The position numbers were made by a program, and so were the translations under genes. Shown here piece by piece: positions 43,438 to 52,800 of a stretch of 64,000 bases of DNA. Source of the DNA: Oceanisphaera pacifica (GTDB lineage: Bacteria; Pseudomonadota; Gammaproteobacteria; Enterobacterales; Aeromonadaceae); contig NZ_JAGDFX010000008.1 in assembly GCF_017498065.1 (NCBI RefSeq), positions 62,001 through 126,000 of the forward strand, read 5' to 3'. Position 1 is the first letter of the stretch. Each line of letters begins with the position of its first letter. The notes under the pieces were generated by a model that saw only the letters and a list, made by a program, of their open reading frames with translations, ran no database searches and was not told the DNA's origin.

Positions 43438-45419
43438 TGTCCTTGCTAGGAAAACTCACATTAGACGCCGTACCGTACCATGAGCCTATTATTATGGTCA
43501 CGCTGGGCGTAGTGGCAATTGTCGCCTTGGTGATTGCCTTTTTGATCACAAAATATAAAAAGTGGATGGTGTTGTGGCGCGACTGGATTACGTCGGTAGA
43601 CCATAAGCGTTTAGGTATTATGTATATTATTTTGGCGTTTGTGATGTTGGTGCGCGGCTTTGCCGATGCCATTATGATGCGAACCCAATTAGCGCTCTCG
43701 ACCAATGGTGCCGATGGCTACTTGCCGCCGGAGCATTACGATCAAATCTTCACCGCCCACGGTGTCATCATGATCATCTTTATGGCCATGCCATTTATGA
43801 TTGGTTTGATGAACATAGTGGTGCCCTTGCAAATTGGTGCGCGGGATGTGGCCTTTCCGTTCTTGAATAATCTTAGCTTCTGGCTAGCAGTGTCGGGTGC
43901 GGTATTGGTGAACATTTCACTGGGCTTGGGTGAGTTTGCTAAAACGGGCTGGGTGGCGTATCCGCCGCTGTCCGAGATGGATTTTAGTCCGGGGGTTGGG
44001 GTGGATTATTACCTCTGGGCCTTGCAAATTTCAGGTATCGGTACCTTGCTAACCGGTGTGAACTTCTTGGTTACCGTATTTAAGATGCGCACGCCTAGCA
44101 TGAAGTTGATGCAAATGCCGATTTTCACTTGGACCTGTACTTGGGCCAATATTTTGATCGTCGCGTCCTTCCCGATATTAACCGCAGTATTGGGTATGTT
44201 AACGCTAGACCGTTATGTGGACTTCCACTTCTTCACCAATGAAGGAGGCGGGAATGCCATGATGTACATCAACCTGTTCTGGGCTTGGGGTCACCCCGAG
44301 GTGTATATCTTAGTGCTGCCAGCATTCGGTATTTTCTCTGAAATTATCTCTACCTTTACTGGTAAGCGTTTGTTTGGTTACAACTCCATGGTGTATGCCA
44401 GCGGTGCCATTTCGGTATTGGGCTTTATCGTTTGGCTGCATCACTTCTTTACCATGGGCTCCAGCGCTAACGTTAACGCCTTTTTTGGCGTAATGACCAT
44501 GATTATTGCGGTGCCCACCGGCGTTAAGTTGTTTAACTGGTTGTTTACTATTTACCGTGGCCGTTTGCGCATAACGGTGCCAGTACTGTGGACGTTGGGC
44601 TTTATGACCACCTTTACTATTGGTGGTATGACAGGCGTATTACTGGCCTTGCCCGGTGCCGACTTTGTGTTGCATAACAGTCTGTTTTTGATTGCTCACT
44701 TTCATAACACCATTATTGGTGGCGCTGTGTTCGGTTATTTGGCCGGCTTTGCCTTTTGGTTCCCGAAAGCCATGGGTTTTCACTTAGATGAAAAGCTGGG
44801 CAAGGTTTCCTTTTGGTGCTGGCAGATTGGTTTCTACGTAGCCTTTATGCCCTTGTATGTGCTGGGCTTTTTAGGCATGACGCGTCGTATCAATCATACC
44901 GACAACCCCGCTTGGAACTTCTGGCTATATTTAGCCGCCGTGGGTGCTGTGTTTATTCTGGTGGGAATCGCAGTGCAGTTCTATCAGTTGTATAAGGCCT
45001 TTCGTGATCGCGAACTAAACCCTGATGTGACAGGCGATCCTTGGAATGGTCATACGCTGGAATGGTCTACCTCTTCACCGCCGCAGTTTTATAACTTTGC
45101 CGAGCTGCCAATGGTGGAAGACATAGATGCCTTTACCCATATGAAAGAAAAAGGCAGTGCCTATCAGGCTCAGGCTGACTACCAAGCGATCCATATGCCG
45201 AGAAACACCAGTACGGGCGTGCTGATTGCCGCGGCCATTACTGGTGCAGGCTTTGGTGCCATTTGGCATATTTGGTGGTTAGTGATTGCCAGTTTGCTGG
45301 CCAGCTTTGTGGTATTTCTATGCCGCGCTTATGACAGTGACACCGACTATTACGTACAGCCCGATGAAGTTAACGCCATCGAGTCTGCGCATATACGTAG
45401 CCAAATCAAGGAGGCCTGA
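43437..45419 (+). CDS. cyoB: Cytochrome bo-type quinol oxidase subunit I
   Basis: 660 residues, the haem-copper catalytic subunit that reduces oxygen and pumps protons. Helix [17 protein letters not shown] carries the CuB histidine cross-linked to tyrosine, LHHFFTMG the CuB pair, and [10 protein letters not shown] the haem ligands region. About fifteen membrane segments. It overlaps cyoA and cyoC by one base each. Confidence 0.97.
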   Translation: MSLLGKLTLDAVPYHEPIIMVTLGVVAIVALVIAFLITKYKKWMVLWRDWITSVDHKRLGIMYIILAFVMLVRGFADAIMMRTQLALSTNGADGYLPPEHYDQIFTAHGVIMIIFMAMPFMIGLMNIVVPLQIGARDVAFPFLNNLSFWLAVSGAVLVNISLGLGEFAKTGWVAYPPLSEMDFSPGVGVDYYLWALQISGIGTLLTGVNFLVTVFKMRTPSMKLMQMPIFTWTCTWANILIVASFPILTAVLGMLTLDRYVDFHFFTNEGGGNAMMYINLFWAWGHPEVYILVLPAFGIFSEIISTFTGKRLFGYNSMVYASGAISVLGFIVWLHHFFTMGSSANVNAFFGVMTMIIAVPTGVKLFNWLFTIYRGRLRITVPVLWTLGFMTTFTIGGMTGVLLALPGADFVLHNSLFLIAHFHNTIIGGAVFGYLAGFAFWFPKAMGFHLDEKLGKVSFWCWQIGFYVAFMPLYVLGFLGMTRRINHTDNPAWNFWLYLAAVGAVFILVGIAVQFYQLYKAFRDRELNPDVTGDPWNGHTLEWSTSSPPQFYNFAELPMVEDIDAFTHMKEKGSAYQAQADYQAIHMPRNTSTGVLIAAAITGAGFGAIWHIWWLVIASLLASFVVFLCRAYDSDTDYYVQPDEVNAIESAHIRSQIKEA

Positions 45420-46042
45420 TGCAAGCCGTAGCGATAGATAACAATCAAGTGCAGCCACACTCGCACTCATCTGAGCATCACGATACCAGTGGCAATACGC
45501 TGTTTGGTTTTTGGCTCTATTTAATGACCGACTGTTTGTTGTTTGCCTCTGTATTTGCCACCTATGCGGTCTTGTATATGAATACCGCTGGTGGTCCTGC
45601 TGGCAAAGACTTGTTTGACTTAAACTTTGTGCTAGTGGAAACCGGTGTCTTGTTGGTCAGTAGTATTACCTACGGCTTTGCCATGCTGGCCGGTCATCAC
45701 CATAAGCGTGGTACTACTTTGCTGTGGTTATTGGTGACCTTTGCATTGGGTGCCTGCTTTATCGCCATGGAGGTGTATGAGTTTCAACATCTGATCGCCG
45801 AAGGGGCGGGCCCCAGTCGCAGTGCCTTTTTGAGTTCCTTCTTCACCTTAGTGGGCATGCACGGTTTGCACGTGACTGCCGGCTTGGTGTGGATGGCTAT
45901 CTTAATGGTCGAGCTGGTGATGAAAGGCACACAGCCTCGCACCTTGACGCGTTTAAGTTGCCTGAGCATGTTCTGGCACTTTCTTGATGTGGTGTGGATT
46001 TGTGTATTTACCGTGGTCTATTTATTAGGGGCAATGGCATGA
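45419..46042 (+). CDS. cyoC: Cytochrome bo-type quinol oxidase subunit III
   Basis: 207 residues with five membrane segments in the CoxC/CyoC fold. The early [21 protein letters not shown] and late [18 protein letters not shown] segments are typical. It overlaps cyoB by one base and cyoD by four (ATGA). Confidence 0.95.
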   Translation: MQAVAIDNNQVQPHSHSSEHHDTSGNTLFGFWLYLMTDCLLFASVFATYAVLYMNTAGGPAGKDLFDLNFVLVETGVLLVSSITYGFAMLAGHHHKRGTTLLWLLVTFALGACFIAMEVYEFQHLIAEGAGPSRSAFLSSFFTLVGMHGLHVTAGLVWMAILMVELVMKGTQPRTLTRLSCLSMFWHFLDVVWICVFTVVYLLGAMA

Positions 46043-46356
46043 GCAGTCATGATATAACCGCCGATCACGGCAGTGTGTCTTCTTATCTAACAGGTTTTGT
46101 ACTGTCTATTTTGTTAACCGCCATACCATTTTGGGCGGTAATGACCGGCCAAATGAGCAGCAGCCAAACGCTGTTTGTAGTGGTTGGGTTAGCAATAGTA
46201 CAAATTTTTGTTCACCTTAAATACTTCTTACACCTGAGCTTTAAGCCTAACAGTCGGGCCAATACGGTGGCATTTTTGTTCTCCGCTTTGGTGATTATTA
46301 TGGTGGTGGGTTTATCGGTGTGGATCATCATTAGCTCTAACGAAATGATGATGTAA
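46039..46356 (+). CDS. cyoD: Cytochrome bo-type quinol oxidase subunit IV
   Basis: 105 residues from the ATG at 46039, which overlaps the cyoC stop. Three membrane segments, including [14 protein letters not shown], typical of CyoD. It assists assembly of the CuB centre in subunit I. The next gene, cyoE, is not adjacent: a hairpin-forming repeat lies between. Confidence 0.94.
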   Translation: MSSHDITADHGSVSSYLTGFVLSILLTAIPFWAVMTGQMSSSQTLFVVVGLAIVQIFVHLKYFLHLSFKPNSRANTVAFLFSALVIIMVVGLSVWIIISSNEMMM

Positions 46357-46380
46357 CGCAAATAAAATAAGTAACGTCGG

Positions 46381-46447
46381 CCAAAGGGTTTACTCCTGCG
46401 ACACGCCATCTTTGGCATGTCACGGTTAGCGGAGTAACTCCCTTTGG
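46381..46447. repeat. Hairpin-forming repeat between cyoD and cyoE
   Basis: Outer arms CCAAAGGGTTTACTCC (46381-46396) and GGAGTAACTCCCTTTGG (46431-46447) pair with one bulge. An inner hairpin GACACGCCA / TGGCATGTC (46400-46408 / 46413-46421) has one mismatch. The layout (AAAGGG ... CTCC ... GACACGCC ... CCCTTT) matches the right halves of the long repeats at 22310-23056. Confidence 0.75.
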
Positions 46448-46501
46448 CTTCTTTGCTGAACTTGGTGTCGTTTGTATCGTCACTGAGGGGAAAATACATA
46501 G

Positions 46502-46522
46502 CGGGATATGCATCCCGAGGGG
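46502..46522 (+). promoter_or_regulatory. Hairpin touching the cyoE ribosome-binding site
   Basis: CGGGAT-ATGC-ATCCCG (46502-46517) forms a 6-bp GC-rich stem that runs directly into the GAGGGGA ribosome-binding site of cyoE. It could lower or adjust cyoE translation relative to cyoABCD, or be chance. Confidence 0.4.
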
Positions 46523-46527
46523 ATTTT

Positions 46528-47415
46528 ATGATCCGACCTTATTTAAAGGTAACCAAGCCCGGCATCATTATGGGCAATCTTATTTCTGTGGCGGGCGGCT
46601 TTTTTATGGCGGCGCGCGGCAATATCGACTGGTCTTTGATGTGGGCAACCGTGCTTGGTTTATCGCTGGTTGTAGCCTCTGGCTGCGCCATTAATAACTG
46701 TATAGACCGCGATATAGATGTGCGCATGCAGCGCACTCGTCATCGAGTGACGGTCACTGGCGAATTGTCGGGCCGCGCCGCTTTGATCTACGGCCTGATA
46801 CTGGGTGTCATCGGTTTTTTTGTATTGGCGATATTCACGAACGCAGTGGCGCTAAGCTTTGCTGTATTGGGCTATGTGGTGTATGTGGGTGTTTATAGCT
46901 TATATATGAAGCGTCAGTCTGTGTACGGCACTCTGGTCGGAAGCTTGTCTGGTGCTGTGCCGCCTGTGGTGGGCTATTGTGCCGTAACTGGCCAATTTGA
47001 TATGGGAGCTGCCATCTTGCTGTTGATGTTCAGCCTGTGGCAGATGCCGCACTCTTATGCCATCGCCATTTTTCGCTACCAAGATTATGCGGCGGCCAAT
47101 ATTCCGGTGCTACCTGTAGCCGAAAGTGTTGCCAAAGCTAAGCGGCAAATCGTGCTTTATATTGCCGTATTTTGTTTGGTGACGACGTTATTGCCGCTTA
47201 GTGGCTACACTGGGTTAACCTTTATGGCGGTATCGTGCGCCACCAGTTTATGGTGGTTGGTGCTGGCCTTTAATGGTTTTTATAAAGGTGTAGAAGAAAA
47301 GGGTTGGGCGCGGCGAGTGTTTGTGTTGTCGATTATTACCATTACTGCCATTAGCCTAACCATGGCGCTAGATTTTAAAGCCGTGCCCGACACTTTGTTG
47401 GTGTTGAACCACTAA
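46528..47415 (+). CDS. cyoE: Protohaem IX farnesyltransferase (haem O synthase)
   Basis: 295 residues from the ATG at 46528 with GAGGGGA upstream. A UbiA-family prenyltransferase with about nine membrane segments. The first Asp-rich motif is [15 protein letters not shown] and the second conserved region is the [15 protein letters not shown] segment. It supplies the haem O cofactor for CyoB. Last gene of the operon, convergent with a VOC-family gene. Confidence 0.96.
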   Translation: MIRPYLKVTKPGIIMGNLISVAGGFFMAARGNIDWSLMWATVLGLSLVVASGCAINNCIDRDIDVRMQRTRHRVTVTGELSGRAALIYGLILGVIGFFVLAIFTNAVALSFAVLGYVVYVGVYSLYMKRQSVYGTLVGSLSGAVPPVVGYCAVTGQFDMGAAILLLMFSLWQMPHSYAIAIFRYQDYAAANIPVLPVAESVAKAKRQIVLYIAVFCLVTTLLPLSGYTGLTFMAVSCATSLWWLVLAFNGFYKGVEEKGWARRVFVLSIITITAISLTMALDFKAVPDTLLVLNH

Positions 47416-47451
47416 GGTGCAGGCTCTATTTTTGATGTTGTGCCCTTTAGC

Positions 47452-47485
47452 TAAAGCAGCTCATCCAACTGCTTTGGCTTTTCTA
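47452..47485 (+). terminator. Weak candidate terminator of the cyo operon
   Basis: A 7-bp stem (AAAGCAG / CTGCTTT) with a 9-base loop is followed by GGCTTTTCT, 37 bp after cyoE. The stem and T-run are short. Confidence 0.4.
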
Positions 47486-47515
47486 TATCCATTTATTTTG
47501 GTATTTGGGCGCCAT

Positions 47516-47896
47516 TTAGTCCATAGAGTGCAGGCCGATCATATTGCCTTCGGTATCGGCAGCGAGGGCAATAAATCCGTAGGGGCCAATAGCAAATTTC
47601 TCTCGTATCACTTGGCCGCCGTGGGCTTGTACTCGACTCGCCTGCTCGGCACAGTCATCACAGCTAAAGTACACCAAAGTGCCGCCACCTCCGGGTGAGA
47701 CACCGTCCATTTTTACCAAGGCACCACAAGCACCGCTAGCGGTTTCTTCACCCGGAAACATCCACATATCGGGCCAATCTTCAGCCCTGTTTTCTGTAGG
47801 CTCTAACGTTATTTGTAACACGGCTTCATAAAAAGTGCGTGCTCGTGTCATATCTGCTACGTAGATTTCAAACCAAACTATCGGATTCGCTTTCAT
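47516..47896 (-). CDS. VOC-family (glyoxalase/bleomycin-resistance fold) protein
   Basis: 126 residues from the ATG at 47896, preceded by AAGGAG. It starts with the FEIYVADMTRARTFYEAVL segment and contains a second beta-alpha-beta-beta-beta unit, as in small VOC proteins. Metal-site residues are plausible, but substrate and function cannot be assigned. The gene stands alone. Confidence 0.82.
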   Translation of the reverse strand: MKANPIVWFEIYVADMTRARTFYEAVLQITLEPTENRAEDWPDMWMFPGEETASGACGALVKMDGVSPGGGGTLVYFSCDDCAEQASRVQAHGGQVIREKFAIGPYGFIALAADTEGNMIGLHSMD

Positions 47897-48024
47897 GACT
47901 AGCTCCTTGGCTGCGGCCGAAACTGGCACCAGTATTTAGTATAGCGAACGCTGTTTTGTGCCGTGGTTAATCAACGCAATGGCGTTTATGGAGCAAGCAG
48001 CGTGAATAAATCACACTGGGGCGG

Positions 48025-48894
48025 CTATAAGGGTTCATGAGACGCCAGATGGGTGCGAATTAAATCTGCTAGCTGACGCGCGGGCTCAGAAGGGCGCCCC
48101 ACAGATCTGTGCAGGGCAATTTCAACAGACTGCAAGGGCGGCATGCCACTGCGCTCGTCAATTACGCGCAGTTGGCTGGTCAGCATATTTCGCGTGACCA
48201 CTACGACCGCCAACCCGGCCACCACCACCGGCATTAATCCGGTCATCGACTGGCTAGAGTAGGCCAGTCGCCAGTCGCGCCCAGCAGAAGCCAAGGCTTG
48301 CTCTGCTACATCTTTAAACACATCGGCGCCCGGCGAGTAGAGTGCTAACGGAATAGGATCACTCAAAGAGGGTTGCGCCTTGGCACCCACGGCCCACACT
48401 AATGGCTCGCGGCGGATCACCTCGCCTCCTGGTGAGCGAACCTGACGGGTCACTATGGCTAAATCTAGGGTGCTGTCTTGTACTTGATTGATAAGCTCTA
48501 CACTCGAGCGACAAATGACTTGCAGTCTAATGGCGGGAAATAACTGACTAAAATGCGACAACACTGAGGTCAGTAAAAATGCATAATCTTCTGGAATACC
48601 CAGACTCAGCTCCCCAGACACTTGGCGTTGCTGAAGGTCGTCAATGGCTTGGTTATTGAGCGCCAGCATCTCTCTTGCATACCCCACCAGCTTTTGCCCC
48701 TCAGCGGTAAGGCGTATACGACGACCATCGCGCTCGTGTAACGCCACCCCCAAAGCCGACTCTAGACGATTTAACTGCATACTCACCGCCGATTGCGTGT
48801 AAGCAAGGCGTTCTGCCGCTTTGGTAACCGTGCCGGTATCTGCCAGCACCACCAGCGTATGCAAGGTGTTGAGATCAAGAATGTGACGTCTCAA
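48025..48894 (-). CDS. LysR-family transcriptional regulator
   Basis: 289 residues starting at a TTG (48894); AAGGA lies seven bases upstream, and no in-frame ATG is close, so TTG is the likely true start. Helix-turn-helix with TQSAVSMQLNRLESALG. It is divergent from a DMT exporter gene with about 110 bp between, the usual layout of a LysR gene and its target. A short TGATA-GT-TATCA repeat lies between them. Confidence 0.88.
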   Translation of the reverse strand: MRRHILDLNTLHTLVVLADTGTVTKAAERLAYTQSAVSMQLNRLESALGVALHERDGRRIRLTAEGQKLVGYAREMLALNNQAIDDLQQRQVSGELSLGIPEDYAFLLTSVLSHFSQLFPAIRLQVICRSSVELINQVQDSTLDLAIVTRQVRSPGGEVIRREPLVWAVGAKAQPSLSDPIPLALYSPGADVFKDVAEQALASAGRDWRLAYSSQSMTGLMPVVVAGLAVVVVTRNMLTSQLRVIDERSGMPPLQSVEIALHRSVGRPSEPARQLADLIRTHLASHEPL

Positions 48895-48910
48895 GTATCA
48901 ATCCTTGTGA

Positions 48911-48922
48911 TGATAGTTATCA
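48911..48922. promoter_or_regulatory. Inverted repeat between LysR gene and exporter gene
   Basis: TGATAGTTATCA has 5-bp inverted arms and lies 17 bp from the LysR start codon. It could be a LysR-type autoregulatory site. Short, so the call is tentative. Confidence 0.35.
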
Positions 48923-49004
48923 AATAATGTCGATTTTGTGATGTTTTGAAAGTGTATAGAGTCGTAGCTTCACTCACAACACTAGCATGACAGGAGTAAC
49001 GACG

Positions 49005-49931
49005 ATGAGTCATTTGGCAGTTTCCTCACCCCATTCGATTGTTCTCAGTGTGTTATCGGCATTGATCGCCGTTATTCTGTGGGCCATTGCCCCTTTGTTG
49101 GTGGATGCCGCAGGTGTGGTGCCGCCGCTACGCTTGGCCAGTATCGCTTTGTTTAGCGGTGCGCTGGCCGCTTTACCCATGGCGCTGCGTCGCCATAAGC
49201 AACGCCAAAACACAGCGGCTGTGCCCATGCGTTGGAAGTTGGCTATTTATGGGTTGGTGCCGGCATTAATGCTGGGCGCAGTAGGCAGTTATTTGGCCGG
49301 CATGGGTAAAGCTCCGGCGGCTGAAGCGGCACTCATTACTTATACTTGGCCGGTGATGTTTATTGTGATCAGTCATTGGATGTTTTATCGACATCTATCC
49401 ATGCCGGTGTTGCTGGGGGCGCTTACCGCGTTTTGTGGCGCCGCTATTTTATTGTCACCGGAATCATCAAATGTAGGGGGCGCTGAGCATGGTCTGGGTT
49501 ATGCTTTGGCTTTACTAGCGGCTTGCTGTTGGGCTTTATATTCTTGGATTTGTCAGGTTGCCCCTGTGCCCATTGCGCCTATGATGCCCACTTTGTTTTT
49601 AATTGCGGCGAGTGGGGCGGCGGCTGGCGATATATTATTAGGTGGAGCCGCTGGCCTACCTTCAGGAAGTGCGTTAGCGGCCGGTGTCGCCTTGGGGCTG
49701 GGGCCTTATGGGTTAGCAATGGTGGCATGGGACTTAGCATTGCGCAGTGGCCCTGCGGCATTGGTGGGGAGTCTTGCCTATGCGGTGCCGGTATTGGCTG
49801 CGGCTTTTTTGGTGATTGCAGGTATAGCCGCACCGGATTGGCGATTGCCAGTGGCTGCACTGCTGGTGGTGGCTGGCGCTATTATTGCTTCAATGAAGCG
49901 CAGAAAGCAGCCATCGGGGGGCGCGATCTAA
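49005..49931 (+). CDS. DMT-superfamily (EamA) transporter, YddG-like
   Basis: 308 residues from the ATG at 49005 with AGGAG nine bases upstream; the upstream ATG at 48987 overlaps that site and is less likely. Ten membrane segments in two EamA repeats, with AEAALITYTWPVMFIVI in the first and GPAALVGSLAYAVPVLAA in the second, close in style to the aromatic amino acid exporter YddG. Substrate is inferred only. Probably controlled by the divergent LysR protein. Confidence 0.87.
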   Translation: MSHLAVSSPHSIVLSVLSALIAVILWAIAPLLVDAAGVVPPLRLASIALFSGALAALPMALRRHKQRQNTAAVPMRWKLAIYGLVPALMLGAVGSYLAGMGKAPAAEAALITYTWPVMFIVISHWMFYRHLSMPVLLGALTAFCGAAILLSPESSNVGGAEHGLGYALALLAACCWALYSWICQVAPVPIAPMMPTLFLIAASGAAAGDILLGGAAGLPSGSALAAGVALGLGPYGLAMVAWDLALRSGPAALVGSLAYAVPVLAAAFLVIAGIAAPDWRLPVAALLVVAGAIIASMKRRKQPSGGAI

Positions 49932-49956
49932 ATAGAGAAAGTGATTAGGACGCTGC

Positions 49957-49988
49957 CAAAAAAATGCCGAAGCTTAGGCTTCGGCATT
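49957..49988 (-). terminator. Terminator of the BCCT transporter gene
   Basis: Read on the minus strand, GCTTCGGCATT and its partner AATGCCGAAGC form an 11-bp stem around a 4-base loop, followed by eight T residues. It lies 27 bp after the transporter stop. The plus-strand side has no T-run. Confidence 0.9.
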
Positions 49989-50014
49989 GGTAGATAGCAG
50001 TAAGAGACGACAGC

Positions 50015-51613
50015 TTACTTGGTTGCTTCTTCCTCTTCTTTAAGTCGACCAACAGGGTCTAGGGTATCTTCTTCATCACTGTGGCGCTCTTTATGGGGCA
50101 CTATGCCTTGCTCATAAGCCATAATATGGGCAATACGCGGGCCTGTCCAAAGTACCGGTAACAGTAATAACGAAACCGGGGCGGCAGTGATAACAATAAA
50201 GGATTGCAGCGCGTTAATACCGCCTTCTCCCATGCGTAGCAATACTGCTGCTACTAAGCCCATGGTGAGTGCCCAAAAAATACGGTCACGAGTACGAGGG
50301 GTATGATCACCACTAATGGCCATAGCAATAGCATAAGCCATGGAGTCACCTGTGGTTGCCACAAAAACAATGGTTAACACCAAGAAGGCGGGCACCATAA
50401 ATTCAGCAAAAGGCAATTGCTGGGTAATACCCAGAAGGGCTGCGGGTAGGCCACCTGCTTCTAACGGAGCTGAAATAACGCCTGCGGTTGTTTCTTCATA
50501 GAAGATACCCGCGCCACCTAATACAGCAAACCAGAAGTTAGTTACTAATGGCGCCATAATAGCCACGGCTACCACTAACTCGCGCAAGGTGCGACCGCGA
50601 GAAATACGGGCAATAAACAGCGCCATCATAGGGCCGTAACCAATAAACCAACCCCAGAAAAACAAGGTCCACCAAGCCATCCAATCGCCTTCAGGGCGAA
50701 CTAAGGCCAGCGGCATAAAGTCTTTTAGGTATAAGCCCATGCCGTTCATGAAGGAGTCAACAATGAAGCCACCTGGGCCAAATAACAAGATCATGGCAAT
50801 GAGCACCAAGGCTAAAACAACGTTAGCGCTAGATAACCACTGAATGCCTTTATCAATCCCGGTTGACGCTGAAATGGTATAAATTAATACTAAGCCACCT
50901 AGGATCATTAACTGCAGGCTATAGTTATTTTGCCAGCCCAGTAGCGCTTCAAAGCTAAAACCTAATTGGGTCGCTAAGAAGCCAATCGGGCCGATAGTGC
51001 CCGCCGCAACGGCGACAATAGACACCACATCGGCAACAGTACCAATCCAATGGGTTTCAATCTTTTCCCCAAAAATAGGGTAAAGCAACACGCGAGGGCG
51101 CATAGATAAGCCTTTATGGTAGTGTGCATACACTACGATTAAGGCTGATAAAGTACCCAGTGCCGCCCAAGCCATAAAGCCCCAGTGCAAAAAGCTTTGT
51201 GCTAAACCGGCAGAGATTTTTGACACACCTTCAGCTTCGGCAAAGGTCGGTGGTGTACTTAAGTAGTGGTACATTGGCTCGGCGGCAGACCAAAACACCC
51301 CGCCTCCTGCCAATAAGGTACACATAATAACCGCGAGCCACTTAAAGGTGGCGGCATCGGGTGTGATGTGCCCACCTAAGCGTATGTCGCCGTATCGGGT
51401 AAAGCCAAGCAGCAGTGCTATGACTAAGTTAGCTAACATCCACAATTGCCACATAGGACCAAAAACGTCGATCACCCAGGCAAAGCCGGTATTGATCCAT
51501 TGGGTCATTTGTTCAAGGTCAAATAGTGCGAGTATTACGAAGATTAGGAGGAAGCCACCACTTAGGCCGGCCACGAGACGTTTGTCGTTCGTTCGGGGTT
51601 TAGAAGAGTTCAT
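50015..51613 (-). CDS. BCCT-family (betaine/choline/carnitine) transporter
   Basis: 532 residues from the ATG at 51613 (MNSSKPRTND). Twelve membrane segments. The BCCT features are present: WSAAEPMYHY in helix 4, the FFWGWFIGYGPMMALFIARISRGRT signature region and TTGDSMAYA late. The signature differs from the common FYWAWWISW pattern of glycine-betaine carriers, so the substrate may be another quaternary amine or a sulfur compound. It has an acidic, charged C-terminal tail. Own terminator. Confidence 0.88.
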   Translation of the reverse strand: MNSSKPRTNDKRLVAGLSGGFLLIFVILALFDLEQMTQWINTGFAWVIDVFGPMWQLWMLANLVIALLLGFTRYGDIRLGGHITPDAATFKWLAVIMCTLLAGGGVFWSAAEPMYHYLSTPPTFAEAEGVSKISAGLAQSFLHWGFMAWAALGTLSALIVVYAHYHKGLSMRPRVLLYPIFGEKIETHWIGTVADVVSIVAVAAGTIGPIGFLATQLGFSFEALLGWQNNYSLQLMILGGLVLIYTISASTGIDKGIQWLSSANVVLALVLIAMILLFGPGGFIVDSFMNGMGLYLKDFMPLALVRPEGDWMAWWTLFFWGWFIGYGPMMALFIARISRGRTLRELVVAVAIMAPLVTNFWFAVLGGAGIFYEETTAGVISAPLEAGGLPAALLGITQQLPFAEFMVPAFLVLTIVFVATTGDSMAYAIAMAISGDHTPRTRDRIFWALTMGLVAAVLLRMGEGGINALQSFIVITAAPVSLLLLPVLWTGPRIAHIMAYEQGIVPHKERHSDEEDTLDPVGRLKEEEEATK

Positions 51614-51784
51614 TACTTCACTTTGTTCAATGCATGAACGCGCCAATTGTACATAGCTAGGTGTGAAATGTGAAGTAACAGCTGTTTTTTTCCGCAGCTT
51701 ATATATGATTTACTAGGTGAGTTATATATAAAGTCTAAGCTGATAATTTAATAGCAGCTTACCAAAGATAGGGTATTTAAATTT

Positions 51785-52519
51785 ATGCTTCGTCCTCGCG
51801 TGACACCTCATCAATTAGTGCACCAGCATCAACCATTAGATGACAATATGTTGGGCGTAATGTGTTGGAACACGCAGAAGTTAACGCTTAGCCCAGAGTT
51901 TGAGTTGTGTTTAACGCAATTACTCGCTCAGTTTCCTACTCGGTTATTGCTACTACAAGAAGCTAAGCTGGCGTTAAGCCAACGGTTAAGCTTAGACGGC
52001 TGGTCTTATGCCGTCTCCCCTAATATTCAAACACAATCGCATTTGTTTGGTGTGCTAACAGCGGGCGAATGCGCTTTTGACGATATCACCACTGTATTAA
52101 GTCAGGGGCGAGAGCTCACCTTTGCCACTCATAAAAGCCAAGTGATTACTCATCATCCATTGCAGGGTGGCGATACTTTATTGGTGACCAATATTCATGC
52201 CATTAACTTTGTGCGCCATGGCCAGTTTCACCAAGAAATTGCCATTTTAAGGCAAATATTATTGCAGCATAAAGGACCGTTAATCGTCGCCGGAGACTTT
52301 AACGTATGGAGCCGCTCGCGCCGCCTATATTTAGCGCAGTTTTGCCGTGCTATGGGGCTTAAAAAAGCGGTGATGGAAGATGCCAAATACATTAAAACCT
52401 ACCGTAATCAGCCGTTAGATTTTATCTTTTACCGAGACTTAAAACTTAAATCAGCGATTGCCATCAACACCCCTACCGTTTCAGATCATAACCCCATTTA
52501 TGCTCAGTTTTCGCGTTAA
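51785..52519 (+). CDS. Endonuclease/exonuclease/phosphatase family protein (YafD-like)
   Basis: 244 residues. The EEP fold motifs are present: CWNTQK near the start, LLLQEAKL with the metal glutamate, GDFNVWSRSRR with Asp and Asn, and a late SDHNPIYA with the catalytic Asp-His. Most like E. coli YafD. The physiological substrate is unknown. Confidence 0.85.
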   Translation: MLRPRVTPHQLVHQHQPLDDNMLGVMCWNTQKLTLSPEFELCLTQLLAQFPTRLLLLQEAKLALSQRLSLDGWSYAVSPNIQTQSHLFGVLTAGECAFDDITTVLSQGRELTFATHKSQVITHHPLQGGDTLLVTNIHAINFVRHGQFHQEIAILRQILLQHKGPLIVAGDFNVWSRSRRLYLAQFCRAMGLKKAVMEDAKYIKTYRNQPLDFIFYRDLKLKSAIAINTPTVSDHNPIYAQFSR

Positions 52520-52800
52520 ACGATAAATAAACAGGTTGCGCTGGCTGGTAGTGACTCTTTATGGTTAAAAATAACTAGCCAAATTGGTAGCAGTAATGAT
52601 AAAACAACCCCTAATATTACAATAACTTATGTGTAACTTTTAATCTGTGAGAAGGTGAGATAAGTAATATAAAAGCCTATTTGTGTTAAGTTTTAAGCTT
52701 GATCTAGCGTAACCTAAGCGAATGATAACTGTGTTTAGATGCTCGACTGTCTTTTCACTACCTTTGCGTAACGCAAGTAAAAACTCAAAGGTGATTATTT

